5,355 bases of DNA from Clostridiales bacterium. GTDB taxonomy: Bacteria; Bacillota; Clostridia; Lachnospirales; Lachnospiraceae. Location of the stretch: NCBI GenBank assembly GCA_019420405.1, contig JAHZHF010000212.1:1-5355 (forward strand), written 5' to 3'. The first letter of the stretch is position 1; every line of letters begins with the position of its first letter. Made by a program: the position numbers and the translations under genes. Shown one piece after another: positions 1-5,355 of this stretch. The notes beneath the pieces were generated by a model, which was not told the origin of the DNA, made no database searches, and saw nothing but the letters and a program-made list of their open reading frames with translations.

Positions 1-21
1 AATCGCCCCTGTTTTCGGATG

Positions 22-31
22 TTTTGCAAAA
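22..31. repeat. Perfect 10-bp palindrome TTTTGCAAAA upstream of the WYL gene
   Basis: TTTT-GC-AAAA is fully self-complementary. It lies about 45 bp upstream (centre to centre) of a second A/T palindrome that overlaps the -35 box of the WYL gene. It could be a remote operator half for an autoregulating WYL protein, but short A/T palindromes are common by chance. The rest of 1-67 shows no gene that can be supported. Confidence 0.25.
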
Positions 32-66
32 GGACGTTAGTGAACTAAATAGCTGCTGAACGGATA

Positions 67-77
67 CTTTTCAAAAG
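67..77. promoter_or_regulatory. Palindrome CTTTTcAAAAG over the -35 box (possible operator)
   Basis: Five-base arms CTTTT and AAAAG surround a single central C and cover the -35 hexamer of the predicted WYL-gene promoter (68-73). Occupancy here would block RNA polymerase. WYL regulators commonly autoregulate, so this is a reasonable candidate operator. That role is inference; the symmetry is seen directly. Confidence 0.3.
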
Positions 78-96
78 AAGAAGCCTGGTGTATGAT
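68..96 (+). promoter_or_regulatory. Sigma-A-type promoter for the WYL gene
   Basis: The -35 hexamer TTTTCA (68-73) matches TTGACA at 4 of 6 positions. The -10 hexamer TATGAT (91-96) matches TATAAT at 5 of 6. The spacer is an optimal 17 nt. Transcription would start near 103, giving a short leader of about 25 nt that contains the ribosome binding site. A weaker alternative further upstream (TTGCAA at 24-29 with TAAATA at 46-51) fits less well. Confidence 0.6.
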
Positions 97-115
97 GGGA
101 GAAATATCGCAGATC

Positions 116-121
116 AGGAGG
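116..121 (+). promoter_or_regulatory. Ribosome binding site of the WYL gene
   Basis: A full consensus AGGAGG ends 7 nt before the ATG at 129. This fixes the start codon of the WYL gene and predicts efficient translation. Confidence 0.85.
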
Positions 122-128
122 GAAGACT

Positions 129-1259
129 ATGCCGGCAGGTAATGGAGAGGCGGCTTCGGTGGTACGGCTGCTGGAGCTGATTAAGAGATACACAGATGAA
201 AGCCAGCCGCTCTCGCAGAGACAGTTAAGAGCGCTTGCTGTGGAGAAGCTGGGCACAGATGAATGTCTGGGGTATAAGAATACATTTACTCGGAGGCTTT
301 ACGGAATTGCGGATGCGCTGAATAAGGATAAAAATGGCGAATGTTACGGGGAGGACCAGTGGAAAATTGTCTTTCCCGGATACGGGAGTCCGAAGGACAG
401 AACGAAGAACGGGAAGATATATTACAGACACGCTGTCACGGAGGAAGAACTTGAGGCTCTGTGCGAGGTGATCCAGTGTTCGGACAGATGGACTCCGGAT
501 CAGAGAGACAGCCTGACGGCCCGGCTGCGCGGCGAGCTGGCATGGGAAAACGTGGGGGATGATCCGGAACGGAAGTGCCGCGAAAGGAAGGCTCATATTC
601 GGGAATATAGGAGTGCAGCGCAAAGAGATGTGTCCCGTGACCTTTCCTTCCTTCAGCACGCCATTGCTAAGGGGAGGAAGGTGAAGTTTGATCTGGACTG
701 TGTAGATGAAAAGGGAAGATGGAGAACGCAGCGGGCGGGCTGTGTTGTGACGCCGTATTATATTGTAAGCTACGGAGGCAGATTTTTCCTCCTTGGCCTG
801 TGGGATTTCTCCACCGGAGAGAAGATGAAAAATACGGTCAGGCTCTTTGATCTGGAATACATTTCTTCACTGAGGCATGTGTATACAAGGTTGAAAAACA
901 TTTCACGGGGGAAATATATCCGCTTTGCGCGATGGGACGCTGTGGAGGGCATTATGTATCAGGATCTGTGGAAGAAACAGACCTGTTACAGGCATCTGGG
1001 GACATTTGAAGAGCGGATAGAACCGATTCGCTTCCGGGTACGGGATGTAAATGACTATTCGTTCATATACCGGACGTTTAATTCTGAGTGCTGTACTGTA
1101 AAAAATAAGGTTTTCACAGTGAGATGCCCGGAAGATTTTTTTGTGGAATGGGCAGTGAAGTATGCGGACAGGATCATAATTGAGGAAGACTTTCAGGGAG
1201 CAGGCTGGGTGAAAGCGGAGATCAGGAAAAGATTGGAAAAGGCATTGGAGAATCTGTGA
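129..1259 (+). CDS. WYL-domain transcriptional regulator (HTH-WYL-WCX type)
   Basis: The 376-residue product is a likely cytoplasmic DNA-binding regulator that senses a ligand, possibly a nucleic acid or nucleotide. Residues about 10-65 look like a winged helix-turn-helix (VVRLLELIKRY, then LSQRQLRALAVEKLG, then a helix near KNTFTRRLYGI). A polar linker follows. The WYL domain spans about 170-250: a helix ending AIAKGRKVKFDL (178-188), then VTPYYIVSYGGRFFLLG (about 207-223) and TVRLFDLEYI (236-245). The last two match the family's P-x-x-L-V-x-x-x-G-x-W-Y-L-x-G and R-x-x-R-x-D-R-I stretches. The literal W-Y-L is replaced by F-F-L, so this is a divergent member. Residues about 300-376 resemble a WCX extension ending in an amphipathic helix. 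No membrane segment or signal peptide is seen. The start is fixed by AGGAGG at 116-121. WYL proteins often autoregulate or control neighbouring defence, DNA-repair or metabolic genes; its target here is unknown, with gene 2 (1402-3027) the obvious candidate. Confidence 0.85.
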   Translation: MPAGNGEAASVVRLLELIKRYTDESQPLSQRQLRALAVEKLGTDECLGYKNTFTRRLYGIADALNKDKNGECYGEDQWKIVFPGYGSPKDRTKNGKIYYRHAVTEEELEALCEVIQCSDRWTPDQRDSLTARLRGELAWENVGDDPERKCRERKAHIREYRSAAQRDVSRDLSFLQHAIAKGRKVKFDLDCVDEKGRWRTQRAGCVVTPYYIVSYGGRFFLLGLWDFSTGEKMKNTVRLFDLEYISSLRHVYTRLKNISRGKYIRFARWDAVEGIMYQDLWKKQTCYRHLGTFEERIEPIRFRVRDVNDYSFIYRTFNSECCTVKNKVFTVRCPEDFFVEWAVKYADRIIIEEDFQGAGWVKAEIRKRLEKALENL

Positions 1260-1401
1260 AAAAGGTGCGAAAACACACCGTAATAAAAACACTCTATATA
1301 TGAAGACGACAAATCGGAAAATCGATATACAGGGAAGGTGGTGAGCAGGAAGCGGCATTAACATTCCGAGGGGCGTCAGATTAATTGAGAGAGGTGTTTT
1401 T
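1260..1401 (+). promoter_or_regulatory. 142-nt intergenic leader of gene 2 with nested self-complementarity
   Basis: No gene fits here. Three nested arm pairs are visible. The outer pair is 1283-1295 (ATAAAAACACTCT) with 1390-1403 (AGAGGTGTTTTTAT), giving 13 base pairs with one bulged G. The middle pair is GACG 1305-1308 with CGTC 1374-1377. The inner pair is TCGGAA 1314-1319 with TTCCGA 1364-1369. The right outer arm contains the ribosome binding site of gene 2 and the first two bases of its ATG, so folding would hide the start. The motif AAAACAC occurs twice (1270-1276, 1286-1292) and once inverted (1394-1400). No convincing promoter is seen; TATACA at 1326-1331 has only a poor -35 partner. 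Gene 2 may therefore be co-transcribed with the WYL gene. A regulatory role is inference. Confidence 0.35.
1389..1394 (+). promoter_or_regulatory. Ribosome binding site of gene 2
   Basis: GAGAGG ends 7 nt before the ATG at 1402, which favours that ATG over the adjacent in-frame ATG at 1405. It is a weaker match than the AGGAGG of the WYL gene and lies inside the right arm of the possible long stem (1390-1403). Confidence 0.65.
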
Positions 1402-3027
1402 ATGATGAATTTTCCGAAGAAAACAATTGTAATTAATAACATGAGGCGTGTAGAAGATTATCTTGGCTGTAATCTGAGGGAGGATGATGGACTGAGATTT
1501 TTGGAACTGAGGAGGAATATCGGTGTTTCCGGCGTGAAGGAGCTTCTGGAATTGATCCCGGAAGGGTTCGACCGGGAGAAGATGCAGAAGTTTTATGAAG
1601 AGACCGGACTTAGAATCCTTGTTGAAGTGCATAACGACAACTGCGAACTTACAATGTACGATAAAGATGGAAGATATCCGAGGGAGGATGCGGCTCTGTG
1701 GAACAGAGATTTTGTGAGAAATCTGTCGGAGCATCCGGAGTGGCTTGAGCCTCAGGAAGAGCCGGATATTCTGGTGCGGTATATCTATCCGCTTAAAAAT
1801 CAGGAGGATATACCAGTGGAAAGAAAAATGGAAACACCGCTTTACATCACAAATGTGAAAGAATTTCTGAAACTGGAAGAACCGGAGCGGCTTGACTTTA
1901 AAAGGCTGATGCCAGGCTATTATAATACGAAGGATATAAAGATGCCATATGTGGAAGTTGGGCAGAGCCGTCTGATAAATTTCCTGAAATATAAAACAGG
2001 CGATATCAAACCGTTTCGCCCGTTCGATTGTGACGGATCTAACGGCACCTGTGAGTTGAGCATAGAAATGTGGCAGACTCTGCTGCCCTGGAGAAAGACG
2101 GACAGACGGGTGCATACGAAGGAAGTCTATGGAAGACTGACAGAACTGGAGTTTGGTCCGGACACGATGCATACGGCGGCGACCAGTCTGGATGATTATA
2201 TGCAGGGCAGGCTGGGCCGGAAATGTTCTGTCTGGGATATAAAAGAACTGATTGACCTTGAAAAAGCCGGAGAAGACAGAAACGGGGAGATATCTACAGA
2301 AGAACTGCTGGAGGAGATCTTTGGAGAACTCACAGAGGCGTCCGGAACAATCGGCGATTTTGTTCTTGTCCCGTACCGTTTTAATGGGAAAAGATACTCG
2401 TTTACAAAAGACTATTGGGATCTGTCGCTCAGTCTCCTGAAAAACTGTACGGAAGAAAAGCTGAATGAACTGCTGGGAAGTTCGGCCAGATATACTGTAG
2501 CATGGGACCGGAAGCTGTTTGCACTGTATATTAATATGATGTTTCTTTGGGAGGATGTGGAAGTAAAGCGGACGGAGCAGCCGGAGAAAAAAGGAAGAAT
2601 GGCAGGGACAGAGATTGCGATTCGACCGCTGTGGAAGTTTAACCGGGAACTTTTGCAGAAAGAGGAGCTGACAAAAGAGAGTTTCAGAATGATTTGTGAA
2701 ATCCGGAAAACGGATGAGGACTACCGCATGTATTCCCATGAAGCAGCGGGGAGAAGTGGGCGCCGGGCAGTGTTCATGGCGGCAATGCTTAAACTTGCGC
2801 TTGGAGAAGATGGCAGGAAGTATTCGGAAAATACGGATTCTGCCTGGAAAGTCAGCAGTTTTTACAAAAAGGTCGTCGGGAAAATACTGTTAAATCCTGT
2901 GGAAATATATTCCGGGTTTGAAGACGTGCTCAGAAGGATCATGCGTCTGGCGGAGAAGGAGAATGCGGTGGATTTTGCTGCACCTGTCATTGATCGTGCA
3001 TTGGAAAAACTGTCTGGATTGAAATAG
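1402..3027 (+). CDS. Conserved hypothetical protein, DUF6994-like middle region
   Basis: The product is 541 residues, probably cytoplasmic, with no signal peptide or membrane segment. I do not know its function. The N-terminal part (about 1-190) is charged and not recognised. The middle region (about 195-400) carries landmarks I associate with a family of bacterial hypothetical proteins, tentatively DUF6994: FRPFDCDGS (205-213), an MWQTLLPW stretch (223-230), FGPDTMHTAATS (251-262), TIGDFVLVPYRFN (316-328) and DYWDLSL (337-343). The typical family sequences read roughly as D-T-M-N-S, then T-x-G-N-F-x-x-x-P, then D-Y-W-D-L-x-L; this copy is divergent. The C-terminal part (about 420-541) is mostly predicted helix, rich in Lys, Glu and Arg. 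Known catalytic motifs (nuclease, kinase, Walker A) are not visible. The gene follows the WYL regulator by 142 nt on the same strand and ends 3 nt before the CIRCE element of htpG. The family name is from memory and is less certain than the reality of the gene. Confidence 0.85.
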   Translation: MMNFPKKTIVINNMRRVEDYLGCNLREDDGLRFLELRRNIGVSGVKELLELIPEGFDREKMQKFYEETGLRILVEVHNDNCELTMYDKDGRYPREDAALWNRDFVRNLSEHPEWLEPQEEPDILVRYIYPLKNQEDIPVERKMETPLYITNVKEFLKLEEPERLDFKRLMPGYYNTKDIKMPYVEVGQSRLINFLKYKTGDIKPFRPFDCDGSNGTCELSIEMWQTLLPWRKTDRRVHTKEVYGRLTELEFGPDTMHTAATSLDDYMQGRLGRKCSVWDIKELIDLEKAGEDRNGEISTEELLEEIFGELTEASGTIGDFVLVPYRFNGKRYSFTKDYWDLSLSLLKNCTEEKLNELLGSSARYTVAWDRKLFALYINMMFLWEDVEVKRTEQPEKKGRMAGTEIAIRPLWKFNRELLQKEELTKESFRMICEIRKTDEDYRMYSHEAAGRSGRRAVFMAAMLKLALGEDGRKYSENTDSAWKVSSFYKKVVGKILLNPVEIYSGFEDVLRRIMRLAEKENAVDFAAPVIDRALEKLSGLK

Positions 3028-3064
3028 TTATTAGCACTCGCTCCAAAAGAGTGCTAATTTTCTA
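3028..3064 (+). terminator. Possible transcript end of gene 2, using the CIRCE hairpin
   Basis: The CIRCE inverted repeat begins 3 nt after the TAG of gene 2. As RNA it would form a 10-bp stem (3030-3039 with 3049-3058) with a 9-nt loop, followed by TTTTCTATT. That resembles a weak intrinsic terminator, with modest GC in the stem and an interrupted U tract. No other terminator is visible between gene 2 and htpG. Dual use as operator and terminator is inference. Confidence 0.35.
3031..3057. promoter_or_regulatory. CIRCE element, HrcA repressor operator of htpG
   Basis: TTAGCACTC, nine bases, then GAGTGCTAA matches the CIRCE consensus at every position of both 9-base arms with exact 9-nt spacing. 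CIRCE is the operator bound by the heat-shock repressor HrcA, classically before groESL and hrcA-grpE-dnaK. Here it stands 7 nt upstream of the -35 box of htpG, so htpG is predicted to be derepressed when HrcA loses activity under protein-folding stress. In B. subtilis htpG is not part of the CIRCE/HrcA regulon, so the regulon assignment differs in this organism. Confidence 0.96.
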
Positions 3065-3093
3065 TTGACTTTTGATATTTGCTGTACTAGAAT
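3065..3093 (+). promoter_or_regulatory. Sigma-A promoter of htpG
   Basis: TTGACT (3065-3070, 5 of 6 against TTGACA) and TAGAAT (3088-3093, 5 of 6 against TATAAT) are separated by the optimal 17 nt. Transcription should start near 3100, leaving a leader of about 56 nt. A housekeeping promoter next to CIRCE is the standard class I heat-shock arrangement, in which induction comes from loss of repression and not from an alternative sigma factor. Confidence 0.85.
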
Positions 3094-3115
3094 GTCTTTT
3101 AGACGGTGAGGGCAG

Positions 3116-3132
3116 CGTCGGGCTGTCCGGCG
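3116..3132 (+). promoter_or_regulatory. GC-rich hairpin in the htpG 5' leader
   Basis: CGTCGG (3116-3121) can pair with CCGGCG (3127-3132), six pairs including one G-U, around the 5-nt loop GCTGT. It ends about 10 nt before the ribosome binding site and does not cover it, so it may affect mRNA stability more than access to the start. A competing 4-bp pairing GACG (3102-3105) with CGTC (3116-3119) is possible. The function is unknown. Confidence 0.3.
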
Positions 3133-3142
3133 GATTTTGAAA

Positions 3143-3147
3143 AGGAG
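3143..3147 (+). promoter_or_regulatory. Ribosome binding site of htpG (decides the start)
   Basis: AGGAG, within AAAAGGAG, ends 8 nt before the ATG at 3156. An in-frame GTG at 3147 overlaps the last base of this site and therefore cannot be the start that it serves, so the ATG is chosen. Confidence 0.85.
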
Positions 3148-3155
3148 TGTTCAAT

Positions 3156-5264
3156 ATGGCAGTTAAAAAAGGTAATTTATCGATTGACAGCGAGAATATA
3201 TTTCCGATTATAAAGAAATGGGTATATTCAGATCATGATATTTTTGTACGTGAGCTGGTTTCCAACGGATGTGACGCGATCACAAAGCTGAAAAAGCTGG
3301 ATATGATGGGCGAATATGAGCTTCCGGAAGGGTATAAGCCGAAGATCGAAGTGATCGTCAATCCGGGAGAGAAGACGATGAAATTCATCGACAACGGTCT
3401 CGGAATGACTGCGGACGAAGTAGAAGAGTATATTACGCAGATTGCATTTTCCGGAGCGACACAGTTCCTCGAGAAATATAAAGATAAGACGACAGAGGAT
3501 GATATGATCGGTCACTTCGGACTGGGATTTTACTCTGCATTCATGGTAGCTGATGAGGTGCAGATTGATACGCTTTCTTATAAGGAAGGCGCTGCTCCGG
3601 TTCACTGGTCCAGTCAGGGCGGTACGGAATACGAGATGCAGGATGGAAACAAGACTACGGTCGGATCAGAGATTACCCTGTTCTTAAATGAAGACAGCCT
3701 GGAGTTTGCGAATGAGTATCGCGCAAGGGAAGTGCTGGAGCGCTACTGCTCCTTTATGCCGGTTGAGATTTATCTCTCCAAGGCTAATGCAGAGCCGGAA
3801 TATGAGACGATCAACGAGGAAGATCTGCTTGATACGGATACAGTGGTCGAGCATATTGAGGAAGAGCCGGCAAAAGCGGACGAGAAGGACGGCGAGGATC
3901 AGGACGGAGAGAAAGCTGAGCTGAAGAAAAAAGTAAAGATTCTGAAACGCCCGGTTCCGGTCAATGATCCGCATCCGCTCTGGGGTAAGAATCCGAGCGA
4001 GTGCACGAAGGACGAGTATATTGATTTTTACCGCAAGGTGTTCATGGATTATAAAGAGCCGCTGTTCTGGATTCACCTGAACATGGACTATCCGTTTAAC
4101 TTAAAGGGAATCCTTTATTTCCCGAAGATCAACATGGAGTACGAGTCCATTGAAGGTACGATTAAGCTGTATAACAATCAGGTGTTCATCGCGGATAATA
4201 TTAAAGAAGTAATTCCGGAATTCCTGATGGTATTAAAGGGAGTGATCGACTGTCCGGATCTGCCGCTGAACGTATCCCGAAGCGCACTGCAGAACGACGG
4301 ATTTGTAAACAAGGTTGCCGATTATATTTCCAAGAAGGTTGCGGATAAACTGACGGGAATGTTTAAGACTGACAGGGAAAATTACGAGAAATACTGGGAT
4401 GACATCAGCCCGTTCATCAAGTTCGGCTGCCTGAAAGATGAGAAATTCGGCGAGAAGATGAAGGATTCTATGATTTATAAGAATCTGGAGCATAAGTATC
4501 TGACGCTGGAGGATATCATCGCAGAGAGCAAAGGAACAGCGGATGAGGCAGCAGAGGCCGCTTCGGAAACATCCGGTTCAGATGAGGCGGCTTCGTCAGG
4601 AGAAGGCGCTGCGGCTGACGGAGAGAAAGCTGACGAGGAGAAGAAAGAGGAAGAAAAGACCAGTATCTACTATGTGACCGATGAGATCCAGCAGAGCCAG
4701 TATATCAATATGTTTAAGGCTCAGGGCCAGGATGCGGTCATCCTGACGCACAATATTGATTCTGCATTTGTGACTTATCTGGAGCAGAAGCATCCTGATG
4801 TGCAGTTCCTGAGAATCGATGCGGATGTGCATGACTCGCTGAAAGACGAGGTCGCTGAGGATGAAAAGGAAGCCTTCCAGAAGACTTCTGACAGCCTGGT
4901 TGAGATCTTCCGCAAGGAGCTTAACAACGATAAGCTTAACGTGAAGGTGGAGAAGCTCAAAGACGACAAGGTAGCGTCCATGGCCGTTCTTTCCGAGCAG
5001 GACCGCCGTATGGCAGAGATGATGAAGATGTACGGCATGGGAGGCATGGATCCGTCCATGTTCGGAAGCCAGGCTACACTGGTGCTCAACGCAAATCATC
5101 CGCTTGTGAAGTTCCTCGTGGAGCATAAGAGAAGCAAAAACGTGCCGATCATCTGCAAACAGCTCTACGATCTGGCGATGCTGGCGCATAAGCCGCTGAA
5201 TCCGGAAGAGATGACGGCGTTTGTACAGAGAAGTAATGAAATAATGATGCTGCTGACGAAATAG
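3156..5264 (+). CDS. htpG: Molecular chaperone HtpG (bacterial Hsp90)
   Basis: The 702-residue product is a cytoplasmic, ATP-dependent homodimeric Hsp90 chaperone that remodels client proteins, usually with DnaK. The N-terminal GHKL ATPase domain shows E33 (catalytic Glu), N37 and D40 in ELVSNGCDA, D79-x-G81-x-G83 in DNGLGMT, and the lid and glycine loop IGHFGLGFYSAFMVA (118-132). An acidic then basic linker spans about 235-261. The middle domain holds the ATP-contacting arginine R375 in LPLNVSRSALQND. The C-terminal dimerisation domain includes a methionine-rich stretch (7 Met in 619-635), similar in kind to the exposed client-contacting helix of E. coli HtpG. There is no MEEVD tail, as expected for bacteria. 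The protein is about 75 residues longer than E. coli or B. subtilis HtpG, owing to the linker and a low-complexity insert at about 459-501. The start at 3156 is preferred to an in-frame GTG at 3147 because AGGAG (3143-3147) would overlap the GTG. The gene has its own promoter under a CIRCE operator and appears monocistronic within this window. Confidence 0.97.
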   Translation: MAVKKGNLSIDSENIFPIIKKWVYSDHDIFVRELVSNGCDAITKLKKLDMMGEYELPEGYKPKIEVIVNPGEKTMKFIDNGLGMTADEVEEYITQIAFSGATQFLEKYKDKTTEDDMIGHFGLGFYSAFMVADEVQIDTLSYKEGAAPVHWSSQGGTEYEMQDGNKTTVGSEITLFLNEDSLEFANEYRAREVLERYCSFMPVEIYLSKANAEPEYETINEEDLLDTDTVVEHIEEEPAKADEKDGEDQDGEKAELKKKVKILKRPVPVNDPHPLWGKNPSECTKDEYIDFYRKVFMDYKEPLFWIHLNMDYPFNLKGILYFPKINMEYESIEGTIKLYNNQVFIADNIKEVIPEFLMVLKGVIDCPDLPLNVSRSALQNDGFVNKVADYISKKVADKLTGMFKTDRENYEKYWDDISPFIKFGCLKDEKFGEKMKDSMIYKNLEHKYLTLEDIIAESKGTADEAAEAASETSGSDEAASSGEGAAADGEKADEEKKEEEKTSIYYVTDEIQQSQYINMFKAQGQDAVILTHNIDSAFVTYLEQKHPDVQFLRIDADVHDSLKDEVAEDEKEAFQKTSDSLVEIFRKELNNDKLNVKVEKLKDDKVASMAVLSEQDRRMAEMMKMYGMGGMDPSMFGSQATLVLNANHPLVKFLVEHKRSKNVPIICKQLYDLAMLAHKPLNPEEMTAFVQRSNEIMMLLTK
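4530..4658 (+). other. Low-complexity acidic insert within HtpG middle domain
   Basis: Residues about 459-501 are almost only Ala, Glu, Asp, Ser, Gly, Lys and Thr. They separate YLTLEDIIAES from SIYYVTDE. In E. coli HtpG the equivalent strands (LEDYVSRM and KIYYITAD) are joined by only a few residues. The segment is probably a disordered surface loop. The reading frame is intact through it, and sequence on both sides is normal HtpG, so it is an insert and not a frameshift artefact. Confidence 0.8.
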
Positions 5265-5355
5265 CAGCTATATATTCATTAACTTCCGGATTGTAAAGCC
5301 CAGAAAACAGCCCTATTTCGAGAAAAATTCTGCGGGGATGGAGGATGGCGAGGGG
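5265..5355. other. Region downstream of htpG, no gene seen
   Basis: These 91 bases hold no supportable gene. A weak imperfect pairing exists between CCCAGAA (5300-5306) and TTCTGCGGG near 5328-5336, but no T tract follows, so it is not called a terminator. The purine-rich end (GGGATGGAGGATGG) may lead into a gene that begins beyond the window. Confidence 0.5.

Noticed and set aside
1..48. Possible tail of an upstream gene (open in frame 1 to TAA at 46-48)
   Set aside because: All three forward frames are open for at least 37 bases in this short stretch, and none gives a recognisable protein end. It cannot be decided from the window.
1264..1279. Hairpin GGTG/CACC just after the WYL gene as a terminator
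   Set aside because: Only four base pairs around an 8-nt loop, and no T tract follows.
1358..1386. Promoter-like pair TTAACA (1358-1363) and TTAATT (1381-1386)
   Set aside because: The spacing is 17 nt and the -35 is good, but the -10 matches only 3 of 6. Transcription would start on or past the ribosome binding site of gene 2, leaving no usable leader.
1381..2739. Long open frame (452 codons) on the minus strand
   Set aside because: It lies wholly antisense to gene 2 and its leader, whose purine-rich codons keep the opposite strand open. Its product is rich in Phe, His, Arg, Gln and Ile with no recognisable domain, as expected for a shadow frame, and no own promoter or ribosome binding site stands out.
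3095..3145. RNA thermometer pairing CTTTT (3096-3100) with AAAAG (3140-3144) at the htpG ribosome binding site
   Set aside because: The predicted transcription start is near 3100, so almost all of the left arm would not be transcribed, and the pairing is only five A/U-rich pairs.
4596..5189. Minus-strand open frame of 197 codons
   Set aside because: Antisense to the strongly supported htpG; Leu/His-rich product with no recognisable domain.
5300..5336. Terminator after htpG
   Set aside because: The CCCAGAA / TTCTGCGGG pairing is mismatched, has a long loop and is not followed by a T tract.

Overview
The window looks like a chromosomal segment of a Gram-positive anaerobe of the class Clostridia, most likely Lachnospiraceae. 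Grounds: purine-rich AGGAGG-type ribosome binding sites, moderate GC, an HtpG of the clostridial type (N-terminus MAVKKGNLSIDSENIFPIIKKW) and a CIRCE heat-shock operator. The assignment is by recognition only, with no database search. All three genes are on the + strand.

Layout. Positions 1-128 are a leader with a good sigma-A-type promoter (68-96) and two small A/T palindromes. Gene 1 (129-1259) encodes a 376-residue WYL-domain regulator: an N-terminal helix-turn-helix, a central WYL sensor domain and a WCX-like C-terminus. A 142-nt gap follows (1260-1401). Its bases can pair into a long nested stem whose last arm covers the ribosome binding site and start codon of gene 2. Gene 2 (1402-3027) encodes a 541-residue protein of unknown function. 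Its middle part resembles a family of bacterial hypothetical proteins (tentatively DUF6994) with the landmarks TIGDFVLVP and DYWDLSL.

Three bases after gene 2 stops lies a perfect CIRCE element (3031-3057, the HrcA operator). It is followed by a strong promoter (3065-3093) and htpG (3156-5264), the bacterial Hsp90. The HtpG here is 702 residues. It is longer than the E. coli and B. subtilis proteins (about 625) because of an acidic linker and a low-complexity Ala/Glu/Ser/Asp/Gly insert in the middle domain. The last 91 bases (5265-5355) hold no gene or clear terminator that I can see.

How they work together. htpG is an independent heat-shock unit, probably repressed by HrcA. The WYL gene and gene 2 are a plausible functional pair, regulator plus effector or target, but this rests only on adjacency and the unusual leader between them. 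The less ordinary points are: CIRCE control of htpG with the operator upstream of the -35 box; possible double use of CIRCE as a transcript end for gene 2; the possible RBS-occluding structure before gene 2; and the uncharacterised gene 2 beside a WYL regulator.
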